A program made the translations under genes and the position numbers. From NCEH01 sp002257205 (lineage in GTDB: Bacteria; Pseudomonadota; Alphaproteobacteria; Rhizobiales; Xanthobacteraceae), in assembly GCF_043195105.1 (NCBI RefSeq), contig NZ_JBAFWO010000008.1: 64,000 nt of DNA, one strand, 5' to 3'. Every line of letters begins with the position of its first letter. Position 1 is the stretch's first letter. The notes below the pieces were generated by a model. The model had not been told where the DNA came from. It saw only the letters and a list, made by a program, of their open reading frames with translations, and searched no databases. This document shows positions 40,760 through 48,888 of this stretch, piece after piece.

Positions 40760-41080
40760 TCACCAGCGCTTCGTCTTGGCATTGTGGACGTGGACGTGCT
40801 CGCCCTTGGCGATGTCGGCGACGATCCGGCCGACGTCCTGCCCGTATTTGATCAACGTATCGCCGGTCTTCAGGTCCACGAGCGCCACTTTGTGGCCGAT
40901 CGGGATGTCGCTCTTCACGAACACCTCGAAGGTGGAATTGTCTTCGGTGATGACGCCGAAGGCCTGCGTATTGGCGCCGAGACCCTCGACGACCGCGACC
41001 GCCACATTGTCCTTGGGGCTATGGGCGAGGACGTGCGGGATGCCGTCGCCATTGCCTCGCGTTTCTTGATTTGCGCTCAT
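40760..41080 (-). CDS. suyA: 3-sulfolactate sulfo-lyase small subunit (SuyA-like, SAF domain)
   Basis: Small subunit of 106 residues with a single SAF domain (NVAVAVVEGLGANTQA, IPIGHKVALVDLKTGD, YGQDVGRIVADIAKGEHVH). It matches the N-terminal half of UxaA-family dehydratases, which is a separate polypeptide in SuyAB. AGGAGG lies about 12 bases upstream of the ATG. Its stop overlaps the alternative suyB GTG. A promoter with an operator precedes it, so suyAB can be transcribed separately from the dehydrogenase operon upstream. Confidence 0.87.
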   Translation of the reverse strand: MSANQETRGNGDGIPHVLAHSPKDNVAVAVVEGLGANTQAFGVITEDNSTFEVFVKSDIPIGHKVALVDLKTGDTLIKYGQDVGRIVADIAKGEHVHVHNAKTKRW

Positions 41081-41134
41081 TTTCTTGAGGTCCTCCTATG
41101 CCGGCCGAGGGTCCAGGGCTCGCCCTGCGTTCCC

Positions 41135-41172
41135 ATGTCTTTTATAAGACATAAGATATGATAAAAGGTCAA
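41135..41172 (-). promoter_or_regulatory. suyAB promoter with palindromic operator
   Basis: ATGTCTT-TTAT-AAGACAT (41135-41152) is a perfect 18-bp dyad. It overlaps the -10 (TCTTAT, 41144-41149) of a promoter whose -35 TTGACC (41167-41172) lies 17 bases upstream on the minus strand. The half-site recurs near 49962 and 50935, next to the GntR gene. The rest of the 354-bp gap up to 41434 shows no gene. Confidence 0.7.
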
Positions 41173-41434
41173 TTGCCTTTGTGCGGCCGAGGCCGCCGGC
41201 GGGCTGGAAAAGGTTTTGAAACGCAGCGCTCCGGCGTGTCGGGACCGGTGCGTGGAACAGGATTTTTCCCGCCTGTCGCGCGGCGGCCGATCGCTTGGGC
41301 GCGCGCCATCATTCGCCCGCGCAGCGCGGATACGCCACACCAGCGCAAAGGCGCGCGTTCAATCATTCAGGCGGCATTGGCCGCCGTGCCGGGGCGCTCA
41401 TCTTGGTCTTCGCGCGGGTGAGCGCGCCGTCGGT

Positions 41435-43165
41435 TCAGGCCGCTTCCTCGAGCAAGGATTGCCCCGGACGCACGCGCGTGAAGGCGACCGGCTCGGTGGT
41501 GATGGAAAGATCATCGCCGTCACGCCGCACCTTGGTGTAGCGCGAGGTCGCAAGGTCGGAGGTTTCGGGAAAATCCTCGCGGAAGTGGGCGCCCCGGCTG
41601 TCCGTGCGCGCGAGCGCTGCGGCGCATATCGCCTGGCTCACCGCCACCAGATTTTCCAGGTTCAGCCGGTCCATCCAGGTGAGATTATAGCGCCGCTCGC
41701 TGTCCGGCGCGCCGCAGCGCGTGACCGCTGCCGCGAGGTCCGAAAGCGCGGCACCGGCCCGCTCAAGGCCTTCCGCCGTACGCAGGATGCCCACATCGTT
41801 CCACATGGTGTCGTAAAGTGCGGCGCGGATGGCGGGCAGGTCGCGGGATGGGCGCCCGAGCGGCCCGAACGCACGCTCCAAGCTGCGCGCCACGGCCGCG
41901 CGGTCGGGATCGGCGAAGCTGCCTTCGCGCGTGACGGCCCTGGCCATCGCCTGCCCCGCGAGGCCGCCGAAGACGGTGGAATTGGCCACCCCATTGCCGC
42001 CGAGGCGGTTCGCGCCGTGCACGCCGCCGGTATCCTCGCCGGCGGCATAGAGGCGCGGCATTTCGGTGCGGCAATCGCCAGCGAACTCCACCCCGCCCAT
42101 CATGTAATGGGCGGTGGGGATCACCTCCACGCGGCCGCCGGCGAGATCGAAGCCGCAATCGGCGCAGCGTTCCACCATGCCCTTGAAATTCTTCGCAACC
42201 TGGGCCGGGCCGAGATGGCTCATCTGGATATGAACGCCCCCATTCGGCGTGGCATAGCCATCGCGGATGCGGCGGATGATGGAGCGGCTCACCACGTCGC
42301 GCGTCGCGCGCTCGCCGCGCGGGTCGTAGAGGTGCATGAAGCGTTCGCCGGTGGAATCCAGCAGCCAGCCGCCGGCGCCGCGCAAGCCCTCCTCCAGCAC
42401 CGTGCCGGTCATGCGCGTGTCCTCCCCCGCCAGCAGGCCGGTGGGGTGGAACTGCACCATCTCCATGTCGCGCAGCGGCAGACCCGCCCGCAGGGCCATG
42501 GCGAGGCCGTCGCAGGTCTTGTCGCCCGAGGGAGTGTGATATTTGTACATGGTGGGACCGCCGCCGGTGGCGAGCAGGGTGGCCCGCGCCCGCACGAACA
42601 CCGGTTCGCCGGTGCGCATGTCCAGCATGACGACGCCCGCAAGGCCCGAGCCGTCGGCGGCGGGGATCAGGTCCAGCGCCCGATGATCCTCCAGCCGCCG
42701 AACGTCGCGCCGCCACACCTGTTCCGACAGGCGGTTGATGATTTCTATGCCGGTCAGATCGCCCTTGTGCACGGTGCGATCGAAGGTCTGCCCGGCGAAG
42801 GCCTTCTGGTGCACGCTGCCGTCGGGATTGCGATCGAAGAAGCAGCCCAGCTCATTCTCAAGCTCGCGGATGCGCACCTGCGCTTCGGTGACGAGGGTCC
42901 AGGCGAGATCCTGGTTGTTGAGCCATTTGCCGCCTTCGATGGTGTCCATGAAGTGGCGCTCGACGGAATCCCCCGGCGCGAGGGCGACATTATAGCCGCC
43001 CTGCACCATGCGGGTGCAGCCGCATTTACCGAGCAGCCCCTTCACCGCCACCGTCACGTCGAGGTCGGGCGCGGTCTTCTTGGCATGGAGCGCGGCGAAC
43101 AGGCCGGCGCCGCCTGCGCCGAGAATGAGGATGTCGGTTTCCACCATGCGCAGGGCGGGGGTCAT
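41435..43165 (-). CDS. Divergent succinate dehydrogenase/fumarate reductase-like flavoprotein
   Basis: A 576-residue FAD enzyme of the SdhA/FrdA superfamily, predicted to oxidise a substituted succinate. It has GAGGAG near residue 16 for FAD. Active-site equivalents of SdhA His242, Arg286, His354 and Arg399 are present (His240, Arg289, His353, Arg387). However, the covalent-flavin His is replaced by Cys50 (GCTRMVQGG), the substrate-contacting Thr254 is Glu258, and an insertion with Arg251 (LLAGEDTRM) follows HPTG. These changes suggest a substrate other than succinate. The ATG at 43165 overlaps the hydratase subunit by 4 bp. FeS and anchor subunits lie upstream in the operon. Confidence 0.88.
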   Translation of the reverse strand: MTPALRMVETDILILGAGGAGLFAALHAKKTAPDLDVTVAVKGLLGKCGCTRMVQGGYNVALAPGDSVERHFMDTIEGGKWLNNQDLAWTLVTEAQVRIRELENELGCFFDRNPDGSVHQKAFAGQTFDRTVHKGDLTGIEIINRLSEQVWRRDVRRLEDHRALDLIPAADGSGLAGVVMLDMRTGEPVFVRARATLLATGGGPTMYKYHTPSGDKTCDGLAMALRAGLPLRDMEMVQFHPTGLLAGEDTRMTGTVLEEGLRGAGGWLLDSTGERFMHLYDPRGERATRDVVSRSIIRRIRDGYATPNGGVHIQMSHLGPAQVAKNFKGMVERCADCGFDLAGGRVEVIPTAHYMMGGVEFAGDCRTEMPRLYAAGEDTGGVHGANRLGGNGVANSTVFGGLAGQAMARAVTREGSFADPDRAAVARSLERAFGPLGRPSRDLPAIRAALYDTMWNDVGILRTAEGLERAGAALSDLAAAVTRCGAPDSERRYNLTWMDRLNLENLVAVSQAICAAALARTDSRGAHFREDFPETSDLATSRYTKVRRDGDDLSITTEPVAFTRVRPGQSLLEEAA

Positions 43166-43773
43166 TCGCTGGCTCCGATGCTGGCGAGAACCGCATCGCG
43201 GCGGGCGGCCACGGCGTCCTGCACATTGGCGAACAGCGAGCCGCCATGGGAATCCATGCCCACCAGCAGCGGGCCGAAATCGCGGATGCGGAAGCGCCAA
43301 AGGCTTTCGGGATGCAGATCGTCCATATCGATATCCTCGATCTGCTCGATCCAGGTTGTCTCCAGTGCCGCCGCACCGCCGACGATGGCGAGATAGGCGC
43401 CGCCGAGATCGCGGAACGCCTCCAGCGTCGCCGGCCCCATGCCGCCCTTGCCGATGATGAGGCGCACGCCTTCGCGCTCCATCAGGGCTCGGGTGAAGCG
43501 CTCCATGCGCATGGACGTGGTGGTACCGATGCAGAACGGCGTGTAGCCCACCGGCGCCTCCGCGGAGGCCGGCACCTTATGGACGTTCGGTGCCGTATGG
43601 ATGACGGCATGGCCGTTGAGGTCCAGCCTTGTGCGCCGGTCGCGGTCGAACATATGGATCAAGGTCGCGTCGCGAATGCCATACAGCGTGCGCCGCAAGG
43701 TGACCGTATCGCCGATCTTGAGGCTGCGCGCGACATCTGCGTCGATCGGCATGTCGAGGACATGATGGGTCAT
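43162..43773 (-). CDS. Class I fumarase/tartrate dehydratase-like hydratase, beta subunit
   Basis: Beta (C-terminal) subunit of 203 residues of an iron-sulfur hydro-lyase. It has the IGKGGMGPATLEAFRDLGG motif and GTTTSMRMERF where fumarases usually read GPTTSxRM; upstream, HTAPNVHKVPASAEAP replaces the common HAGP-type stretch. Such changes in the substrate loop fit a non-fumarate substrate. It lies 10 bp after the alpha subunit and overlaps the flavoprotein start. Family members include FumA/B halves and TtdB. Confidence 0.86.
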   Translation of the reverse strand: MTHHVLDMPIDADVARSLKIGDTVTLRRTLYGIRDATLIHMFDRDRRTRLDLNGHAVIHTAPNVHKVPASAEAPVGYTPFCIGTTTSMRMERFTRALMEREGVRLIIGKGGMGPATLEAFRDLGGAYLAIVGGAAALETTWIEQIEDIDMDDLHPESLWRFRIRDFGPLLVGMDSHGGSLFANVQDAVAARRDAVLASIGASE

Positions 43774-43783
43774 GGGGCGATCC

Positions 43784-44656
43784 TCAGCTGAAGGCGATGC
43801 CGCCGGGTGTCACGGTCGCCAGGGCGCGGCGCGCCGAATGGCATTGGATGTTCACGGCCACGGGGTTCTGCGTGATGTGGGTCGCGGCCACTTCCACATG
43901 CACGGCGAAGCTGGTGGAGCGTCCGCCGAGGCCCTGCGGCCCGATGCCCAATTCATTCACGGCCTGCGACAGCTCCACCTCGATCTTCGCGCCTTCCTCG
44001 TCTGAACAGACGGTGCGCAGGGGGCGCGTGGCGGCGATCTTGGCGAGGTGCATGCACAGGTCCGACGTCCCGCCGAGCCCGACCCCGACGATGGTGGGCG
44101 GGCAGACGCGGCCGCCGAGCTCCACCACCCGGTCGATCACGAAGCGCTTCGCCGCCTTGATGCCCTCCGAGGGCAGCAGCATCTTCAGGAACGACCCGTT
44201 CTCCGAGCCCGACCCCTTGGGGATCATCTCGATGCCGACGGTTTCCTCGCGGGTATCGAAATCCACATGGATGATGGGCACGCGGATGCCGCACGAGGTC
44301 TGGTCATTCTTGCGGGTGATGGGATGGACCACCGAGGAGCGCAGCGAATTTTCCTTCGTCGCCCGCTCGCAGCCGCGCCGGATCGCCGCCTTCAGCTCGG
44401 CCCCGTCGAAAGTGACGTTCCGACCGATGGTGACATTGTAGATGGGAATGCCGGTGTCCTGGCACAGGATGTTCTTGGTGCGCTCGGCGACCGCGATATT
44501 CTCCACCATGGTGCCGAGAATGGTCTTGCCCGTGGCGTCGGTCTCGCTCTGCACGAGGGTCTTGAAGCCGGCCTTGATGTCCGGCGGCAGGATCTTGAGC
44601 GCTTGCACGTACAATGCCGCGCAGATAGCCTCGACCTCTCTCATGTCCAAGTCCAT
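43784..44656 (-). CDS. Class I fumarase/tartrate dehydratase-like hydratase, alpha subunit
   Basis: Alpha subunit of 290 residues carrying the 4Fe-4S cluster. Three ligand cysteines are visible in LCQDTGIP (Cys65), RVCPPTIVGVGLGG (about 186) and NIQCHSARR (about 275). This is the FumA N-terminal half or TtdA family: it adds or removes water across a C=C next to carboxylates. AGGAG lies 7 bases before the ATG. Placed between a sulfite-exporter-like gene and its beta subunit, it probably hydrates the product of the adjacent dehydrogenase. Confidence 0.9.
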   Translation of the reverse strand: MDLDMREVEAICAALYVQALKILPPDIKAGFKTLVQSETDATGKTILGTMVENIAVAERTKNILCQDTGIPIYNVTIGRNVTFDGAELKAAIRRGCERATKENSLRSSVVHPITRKNDQTSCGIRVPIIHVDFDTREETVGIEMIPKGSGSENGSFLKMLLPSEGIKAAKRFVIDRVVELGGRVCPPTIVGVGLGGTSDLCMHLAKIAATRPLRTVCSDEEGAKIEVELSQAVNELGIGPQGLGGRSTSFAVHVEVAATHITQNPVAVNIQCHSARRALATVTPGGIAFS

Positions 44657-44666
44657 GGGATCACTC

Positions 44667-45407
44667 CTAAATCAGAAAAAGCACGCCCGACGCGAGGATC
44701 ATCGCGGCCAGCATCTGCTTGAAGCGCACCTCGTCGAGATGCCCGTAGATGCGCAGGCCCACGAAGGCGCCGATGCACAGCGGTGGAAGCGCGAGGAGGA
44801 AGAGAACGAGCCCATCCTGATCGATGGCGAAAGCACCCACCAGCGCGAGCGTAAGCACGTGGGCGAACAGGATGAAGGGCTGGTAGACCCCCCGCGCCAC
44901 GGGCTTCGGCCAGCCGCGCAATTGGGTCCAGATGGTGGGCAGCACGCCGGAATAGCCGCCCAGCCCCCCCATTATTCCGCCGAAGAAGCCAATGGCCGCA
45001 TCCGCCGCCCGGCCGCCGCCGGACACATGGGGCAGGCGCGGGGCGAGCAAGGCATAGAGCCCGTAAAGCGCCATGCCGATGCCGAGGGCGAGCTTGAGGG
45101 AGCCGGGATCGACCCGCGTCAGCATCACCACGCCGATGGGAACGCCGATCAGCGCGCCCATCAGGAACGGGGTGAGGCGCACGCCGTCAATGGATCGGCG
45201 GATCGGCCAGACCAAAGTGATGTGAAGCAGCGTGCCGCAGGCCACGATCAGCGCCGTGGTCTGGATGGGGTCGAGAGCATGCAGCCAGATCGCGGAAGCG
45301 GCGATCGCGAAGGCAAAGCCCGCGCCCCCGGCCGCAAGCGCGCCGATGAACGCGCCGGCCCACAGCACAGAAAGGGTGGCGAGCGGAACGCCGAACATCA
45401 TGGTCAT
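44667..45407 (-). CDS. TauE/SafE-family membrane exporter
   Basis: Predicted inner-membrane protein of 246 residues with eight hydrophobic segments (GALAAGGAGFAFAIAASAIW, GALIGVPIGVVMLTRV, GFFGGIMGGLGGYSGVLPT). TauE/SafE members export sulfite, sulfoacetate or related anions in sulfonate degraders. Its ATG at 45407 overlaps the second anchor gene by 4 bp, and it sits 10 bp before the hydratase genes. This links it to a sulfite-producing route. Confidence 0.85.
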   Translation of the reverse strand: MTMMFGVPLATLSVLWAGAFIGALAAGGAGFAFAIAASAIWLHALDPIQTTALIVACGTLLHITLVWPIRRSIDGVRLTPFLMGALIGVPIGVVMLTRVDPGSLKLALGIGMALYGLYALLAPRLPHVSGGGRAADAAIGFFGGIMGGLGGYSGVLPTIWTQLRGWPKPVARGVYQPFILFAHVLTLALVGAFAIDQDGLVLFLLALPPLCIGAFVGLRIYGHLDEVRFKQMLAAMILASGVLFLI

Positions 45408-45763
45408 GCCCCGCTCAGGAGAAAGGCGAGGCCGACAGCGATCGCCGCCGCACAGCACGCGCCCACGAGCGCGCCGGTGCGGGTCCGCAGGGAGAGAAAC
45501 TCGATGGCAAGCACCCGCAGACCAAGCGCCATGTGCAGCGCGAGCGCGCTCACCAGGCCCCATTCCGCCACCCGCACCGGCCAATAATGGGTGATCGCCA
45601 GGAAGGATTCGAGTTTGTCCGCCCCGCCGAGTGCCGTGCCGAGGGCGATGAAATGCATGGGGAGGAAAATCGCCAGGGCGACGCCGGAGGCACGATGCAG
45701 GACGGCGGCGAGGAAGCCGGGCTTGCGCCGTGCGGCGCGCAGATGTGTGTGGGCGATGCTCAT
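45404..45763 (-). CDS. SdhC/D-like membrane anchor subunit (second)
   Basis: A 119-residue, three-segment membrane protein. HRASGVALAIFLPMHFIAL and ALHMALGLRVLAIEF resemble anchor subunits that bind quinone and heme in succinate dehydrogenases. The histidines in LPMHF and ALHMALGLR are candidate heme ligands. The ATG (45763) overlaps the previous anchor gene by 4 bp. Confidence 0.8.
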   Translation of the reverse strand: MSIAHTHLRAARRKPGFLAAVLHRASGVALAIFLPMHFIALGTALGGADKLESFLAITHYWPVRVAEWGLVSALALHMALGLRVLAIEFLSLRTRTGALVGACCAAAIAVGLAFLLSGA

Positions 45764-46089
45764 GGCCGGTACACCGCGAACGCCGCCCGCAGGCCGAGCA
45801 CGAGGATCAGCAGGCAGAACGCGACCATGGCGAGGTCGAGCGAGCGCCCGCGCCATCCCGTCCATTCGCGCAGCACGCTGCGCAGGCCGATGGGCGCGTG
45901 GATGGATGCGGCCACGACGAACAGGGCGTAGAAGGCGAGGAACCAGCGATTGCCGTTCGTGCGGGCGAGGATCTCGCCGGCCGACAATCCGCCGCGCACG
46001 GCATAGATCATGGTGGCGAGATGCACGCTGACGGCCACGGCGAGGATGAGGGCGGTGGCGCGCTGGGCAAGATACAGCAGCGGTGTCAT
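45760..46089 (-). CDS. SdhC/D-like membrane anchor subunit (first)
   Basis: A 109-residue membrane protein with three hydrophobic segments (RATALILAVAVSVHLATMIY, WFLAFYALFVVAASIHAP, LDLAMVAFCLLILVLGL). With its neighbour it should anchor the FeS and flavoprotein subunits and pass electrons to quinone. The ATG at 46089 overlaps the FeS-subunit stop by 4 bp. Confidence 0.78.
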   Translation of the reverse strand: MTPLLYLAQRATALILAVAVSVHLATMIYAVRGGLSAGEILARTNGNRWFLAFYALFVVAASIHAPIGLRSVLREWTGWRGRSLDLAMVAFCLLILVLGLRAAFAVYRP

Positions 46090-46838
46090 CGTCCGCCCCT
46101 CCAGATGCGCTTCGTGGTGGCGCGCTTCAGCCCGGCGATGGAGAAGGTCGGCGCCAGCCCCTTGGGACAATATTCGGTGCAGCTCATGTGGCTGTGGCAG
46201 GAATGGCAGCCGGCATCGCCCGACACCGCGGCAAGCCGCGCGGCCTGGCCTTGGTCGCGTACGTCATTCACCAGTGTCCAGGCGCGGTTGAGGGCCGCCG
46301 GCCCAAGATAGTCCGGGTTCCAGGAGACCACGTCACAAGCCGAATAGCACACGCCGCAATTGATGCATTCGATGCCGGCATCCGCTTCCTGCCGCTCCGG
46401 CGCGCTGGGCGCCACGGGGGCGAAATCCGCAGCCGGATGCGCGCCCGGCTCGAAATAGCCATGGGCCTGCGTCCATTTTTGAAAAAATGGCTCCATCTCG
46501 ACGGCCAGATCCTTGACCACCGGCAGGTTGCGTAGCGGCTCCAGGGTGAGCAGGCCGTCTTCCTCGACTTGCGCGACGCGGGTGCGGCAGGTCCAGCGGG
46601 GGCGGCCGTTCACGACCATGGCGCAGGAGCCGCACATGCCCACCCGGCAGGCGAAGCGATAGGCGAGCGTCGGGTCCTGCTCGCGCTGGATCTCGGTGAC
46701 GACATCGAGCACCGTCTGGTTGGCGCGGCGGGGCGTTGCGAAATCCTGGAATCCGCCCGCTTCCGCCCCGCGCCAGACGCGCACCATCAGGTCCCCGCCG
46801 CCGGAGGGGGCGGTTTCGGTGGAGGTTCGAGTGTTCAT
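46086..46838 (-). CDS. SdhB/FrdB-like iron-sulfur subunit
   Basis: A 250-residue electron-transfer subunit. The 2Fe-2S motif is CRVGMCGSC with a fourth Cys (Cys64, 69, 72, 84). The C-terminal clusters use CINCGVCYSAC (158-168) and CHSCHSHMSCTEYCPKG (211-224), matching the 4Fe-4S and 3Fe-4S sites of SdhB, plus one extra cysteine. The start is the ATG at 46838 (MNTRTSTETAP) with GAAGAAG upstream. The flavoprotein partner is encoded four genes downstream, an unusual split. Confidence 0.9.
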   Translation of the reverse strand: MNTRTSTETAPSGGGDLMVRVWRGAEAGGFQDFATPRRANQTVLDVVTEIQREQDPTLAYRFACRVGMCGSCAMVVNGRPRWTCRTRVAQVEEDGLLTLEPLRNLPVVKDLAVEMEPFFQKWTQAHGYFEPGAHPAADFAPVAPSAPERQEADAGIECINCGVCYSACDVVSWNPDYLGPAALNRAWTLVNDVRDQGQAARLAAVSGDAGCHSCHSHMSCTEYCPKGLAPTFSIAGLKRATTKRIWRGGR

Positions 46839-46860
46839 CTGTCTTCTTCGGTTGGAATGA

Positions 46861-46882
46861 GGGCCGCCGCGGACGGCGGCCC
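46861..46882 (-). repeat. Hairpin between binding-protein and FeS genes
   Basis: The arms GGGCCGCCG (46861-46869) and CGGCGGCCC (46874-46882) are perfect around CGGA. Such a stem after a binding-protein gene commonly stabilises or attenuates the transcript so that the receptor outproduces the enzymes downstream. Confidence 0.65.
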
Positions 46883-46894
46883 GTTGCACGGCGG

Positions 46895-47902
46895 TCAGCT
46901 TCCCGAAGCGTTGTGGATCGGAGCGAAGAACAAATCGCGCCAGTCCTTCGCCTTCGCAGTCACGAGGCCCGCCCGGTTCATGTAGTCGAGATAGGTCATC
47001 ATCTTCTGGGGCGTGGTCGTCCACTGGTTCTGCGGCGAGGTGATCAGCGCGACCGCCTCGTCCTGCGACATCTTGGAGTTTTCGGCCTTGAGCCAGAGCG
47101 TGGCGATCCCCTTCGGGTCCGCCTTGATGCGGGCCATGGCATCTTCCAGGGCCGCAAGAAACGCCTTCATCACCTTGGGGTTGGACTCGGCAAACTTGGT
47201 GGTGGTCCACACCAGGTTGAAGGTATGAGGACCGCCGAGCACGTCATAGCTGTCCAGCACCTTGTGGGCGCGCGGGTCCTTCAATTCCAGGTCCTGGAAC
47301 GGCGAGGAGCCGAAATGTGCGTTGATCTCCGAGCGCCCGCCCATCATCGCCACCTGCGCATCGGGATGGCCCATGGAGACGGTGAGGGGGTCCAGCTTGT
47401 TCTGCTGTCCCGCGCCAAAGGCCTTCTCGGCCGCCATCTGGAGCGTGACGGCCTGGATCGACGTCTTCACGGTCGGCAGGGCGATTTTATCCTTGTCGGT
47501 GAAGTCCTTGATGGTCTTCACGTTGGGATTCACCGAGACAAGGTAGAGCGGCATCGCGTTCAACGTTGCGACACCCTTCACGCCGATGCTCTTCTGAGTG
47601 CGGCCCCAGATGGTCAGCATCGGGCCGACGCCGCCCGAGGCGAAGTCCAGATTGCCCGAGAGCAGCGCTTCGTTCATGCCCGAGCCGCCTGTGAAGCGCA
47701 GCCATTCGGTCTTCACGTCGAGCCCGAGATCCTTGGCGTGCTTCTCGAGCAGCTTCTCCTCCTCCATTACGGTGAGTGGCAGGTAGGAGATGCCGAACTG
47801 CTTGGCGAGGCGGACCGTATCCACCTCCGCCGCGGCGGCTCCGGCCAGGCTCACCGCGAAGGCGGCGGCAAGGCCCAGCGTCTTCAAGAAGTCCTTGGTC
47901 AT
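46895..47902 (-). CDS. Tau/Ssu-type ABC substrate-binding protein
   Basis: Periplasmic receptor of 335 residues from the nitrate/sulfonate/taurine family, with a signal peptide cut near GAAAAEVDT. Typical stretches are GGSGMNEALLSGNLDFASGG and WTTTKFAESNPKVMKAFLAA. The ATG at 47902 (MTKDFLKTLG) has GGGAGGG at 5 bases. It is the third gene of the ATPase-permease-receptor set that heads the dehydrogenase operon. The substrate is predicted to be a sulfonate. Confidence 0.88.
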   Translation of the reverse strand: MTKDFLKTLGLAAAFAVSLAGAAAAEVDTVRLAKQFGISYLPLTVMEEEKLLEKHAKDLGLDVKTEWLRFTGGSGMNEALLSGNLDFASGGVGPMLTIWGRTQKSIGVKGVATLNAMPLYLVSVNPNVKTIKDFTDKDKIALPTVKTSIQAVTLQMAAEKAFGAGQQNKLDPLTVSMGHPDAQVAMMGGRSEINAHFGSSPFQDLELKDPRAHKVLDSYDVLGGPHTFNLVWTTTKFAESNPKVMKAFLAALEDAMARIKADPKGIATLWLKAENSKMSQDEAVALITSPQNQWTTTPQKMMTYLDYMNRAGLVTAKAKDWRDLFFAPIHNASGS

Positions 47903-47964
47903 GCGTCCCTCCCATGCCACGCTTTGCGCAGCTTCTTGTGATTTAAGAGTTTTTTAAATCGCAC

Positions 47965-47992
47965 CGTGCGGCAGCAAGGCCTCCGCCGCACG
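47965..47992 (-). promoter_or_regulatory. Hairpin and AT-rich stretch before the binding-protein gene
   Basis: The arms CGTGCGGC (47965-47972) and GCCGCACG (47985-47992) follow the permease stop. Beyond them on the minus strand an AT-rich run with a GATTTAA/TTAAATC dyad (47940-47960) may hold an internal promoter for the receptor gene. There is no T-run typical of a terminator. Confidence 0.4.
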
Positions 47993-47997
47993 TCACA

Positions 47998-48888
47998 TCA
48001 CGCCTGCATGCCCCAGCGGGCGATGGTACGCCGCTCGATGGTCTGGAAGATCAGGTTCTCCACCACGAGGCCGATGACAATGACCGTGAGCAGCCCCGCG
48101 AATACATTGGGAATATCCAACATGTTCTTGTTCTCGAAGATGAACCAACCGAGTCCGCCGGAGCCGGAGGAGACGCCGAACACCAGTTCCGCCGCGATCA
48201 GCGTGCGCCAAGCGAACGCCCAGCCGATCTTCAGGCCCGTGAGGATGCTCGGAAATGCTGCCGGGATCAGGATTTTCCAGATGAAGCGCGGACCGCCGAG
48301 GCCATAATTGCGGCCCACCATCTTCAGCGTCTTGCTCACCGACAAAAAGCCGGAATGGGTGTTGAGGGCGATCGCCCAGGTAACCGAATGGACCAGGACA
48401 AACACCAGGCTGCCGTTTCCAAGGCCGAACCAGATCAACGCCAGCGGCAGCAGCGCGATCGCCGGCAGCGGGTTGAACATGGACGTCATCGTCTCGAGAA
48501 AATCGGTGCCGATGCGCGAGGCGATGGCGATGGCGGTGAGCAAGGCGGCGAGCATCACCCCGAGGGCATAGCCTGCCAGCAGCACCTTGATCGAGGCCCA
48601 GGCGCGCGCCGGCAGAACCCCGTTCATCACATTCTGGAAGAAGGCCGAAATAGTGGCGCTGAATGTGGGAAACAGAAGATCATTGTTCAGGACGCGCCCG
48701 TAAATTTCCCAAATCACGGCGAGAACGATCAATATCATGATCTTGCGGACGACCGAGATATTATAAATCATCTCGAACGTCGAGAGCGGTTTCTCGACGA
48801 TGGTCATCGTCGCGATGGGCTCTTCCTCGCGCACGATCTCTGGCCGCAACGCATGCACGTTCGAAAGGACATTTACGGATTCACGCAT
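47998..48888 (-). CDS. Tau/Ssu-type ABC permease
   Basis: Inner-membrane permease of 296 residues, family of TauC/SsuC, with about six hydrophobic segments (IMILIVLAVIWEIYGRV, NPLPAIALLPLALIWFGLG) and the cytoplasmic loop SKTLKMVGRNYG. It carries a ~50-residue N-terminal cytoplasmic extension. Its start overlaps the ATPase gene by 8 bp. Confidence 0.9.
   Translation of the reverse strand: MRESVNVLSNVHALRPEIVREEEPIATMTIVEKPLSTFEMIYNISVVRKIMILIVLAVIWEIYGRVLNNDLLFPTFSATISAFFQNVMNGVLPARAWASIKVLLAGYALGVMLAALLTAIAIASRIGTDFLETMTSMFNPLPAIALLPLALIWFGLGNGSLVFVLVHSVTWAIALNTHSGFLSVSKTLKMVGRNYGLGGPRFIWKILIPAAFPSILTGLKIGWAFAWRTLIAAELVFGVSSGSGGLGWFIFENKNMLDIPNVFAGLLTVIVIGLVVENLIFQTIERRTIARWGMQA

Noticed and set aside
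39471..41080. Altronate/galactarate dehydratase for sugar acids
   Set aside because: Two separate subunits, the SuyB-like C terminus and the sulfonate neighbourhood favour sulfo-lyase; no uronate isomerase or mannonate genes are present.
41216..43396. 726-codon rightward frame opposite the flavoprotein gene
   Set aside because: The minus-strand gene has all the flavoprotein motifs and overlaps its neighbours as an operon member; the plus frame is His/Ala/Arg-rich shadow sequence.
41435..46838. Housekeeping succinate dehydrogenase and fumarase of the TCA cycle
   Set aside because: The gene order is scrambled with an exporter and importer, the flavin-linking His is missing, and substrate-pocket residues differ. 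A normal sdh operon is expected elsewhere in the genome but cannot be seen here.
47940..47960. GATTTAA/TTAAATC dyad as a terminator
   Set aside because: On the coding strand the stem would be weak and is flanked by As, not Ts; an AT-rich promoter is more plausible.
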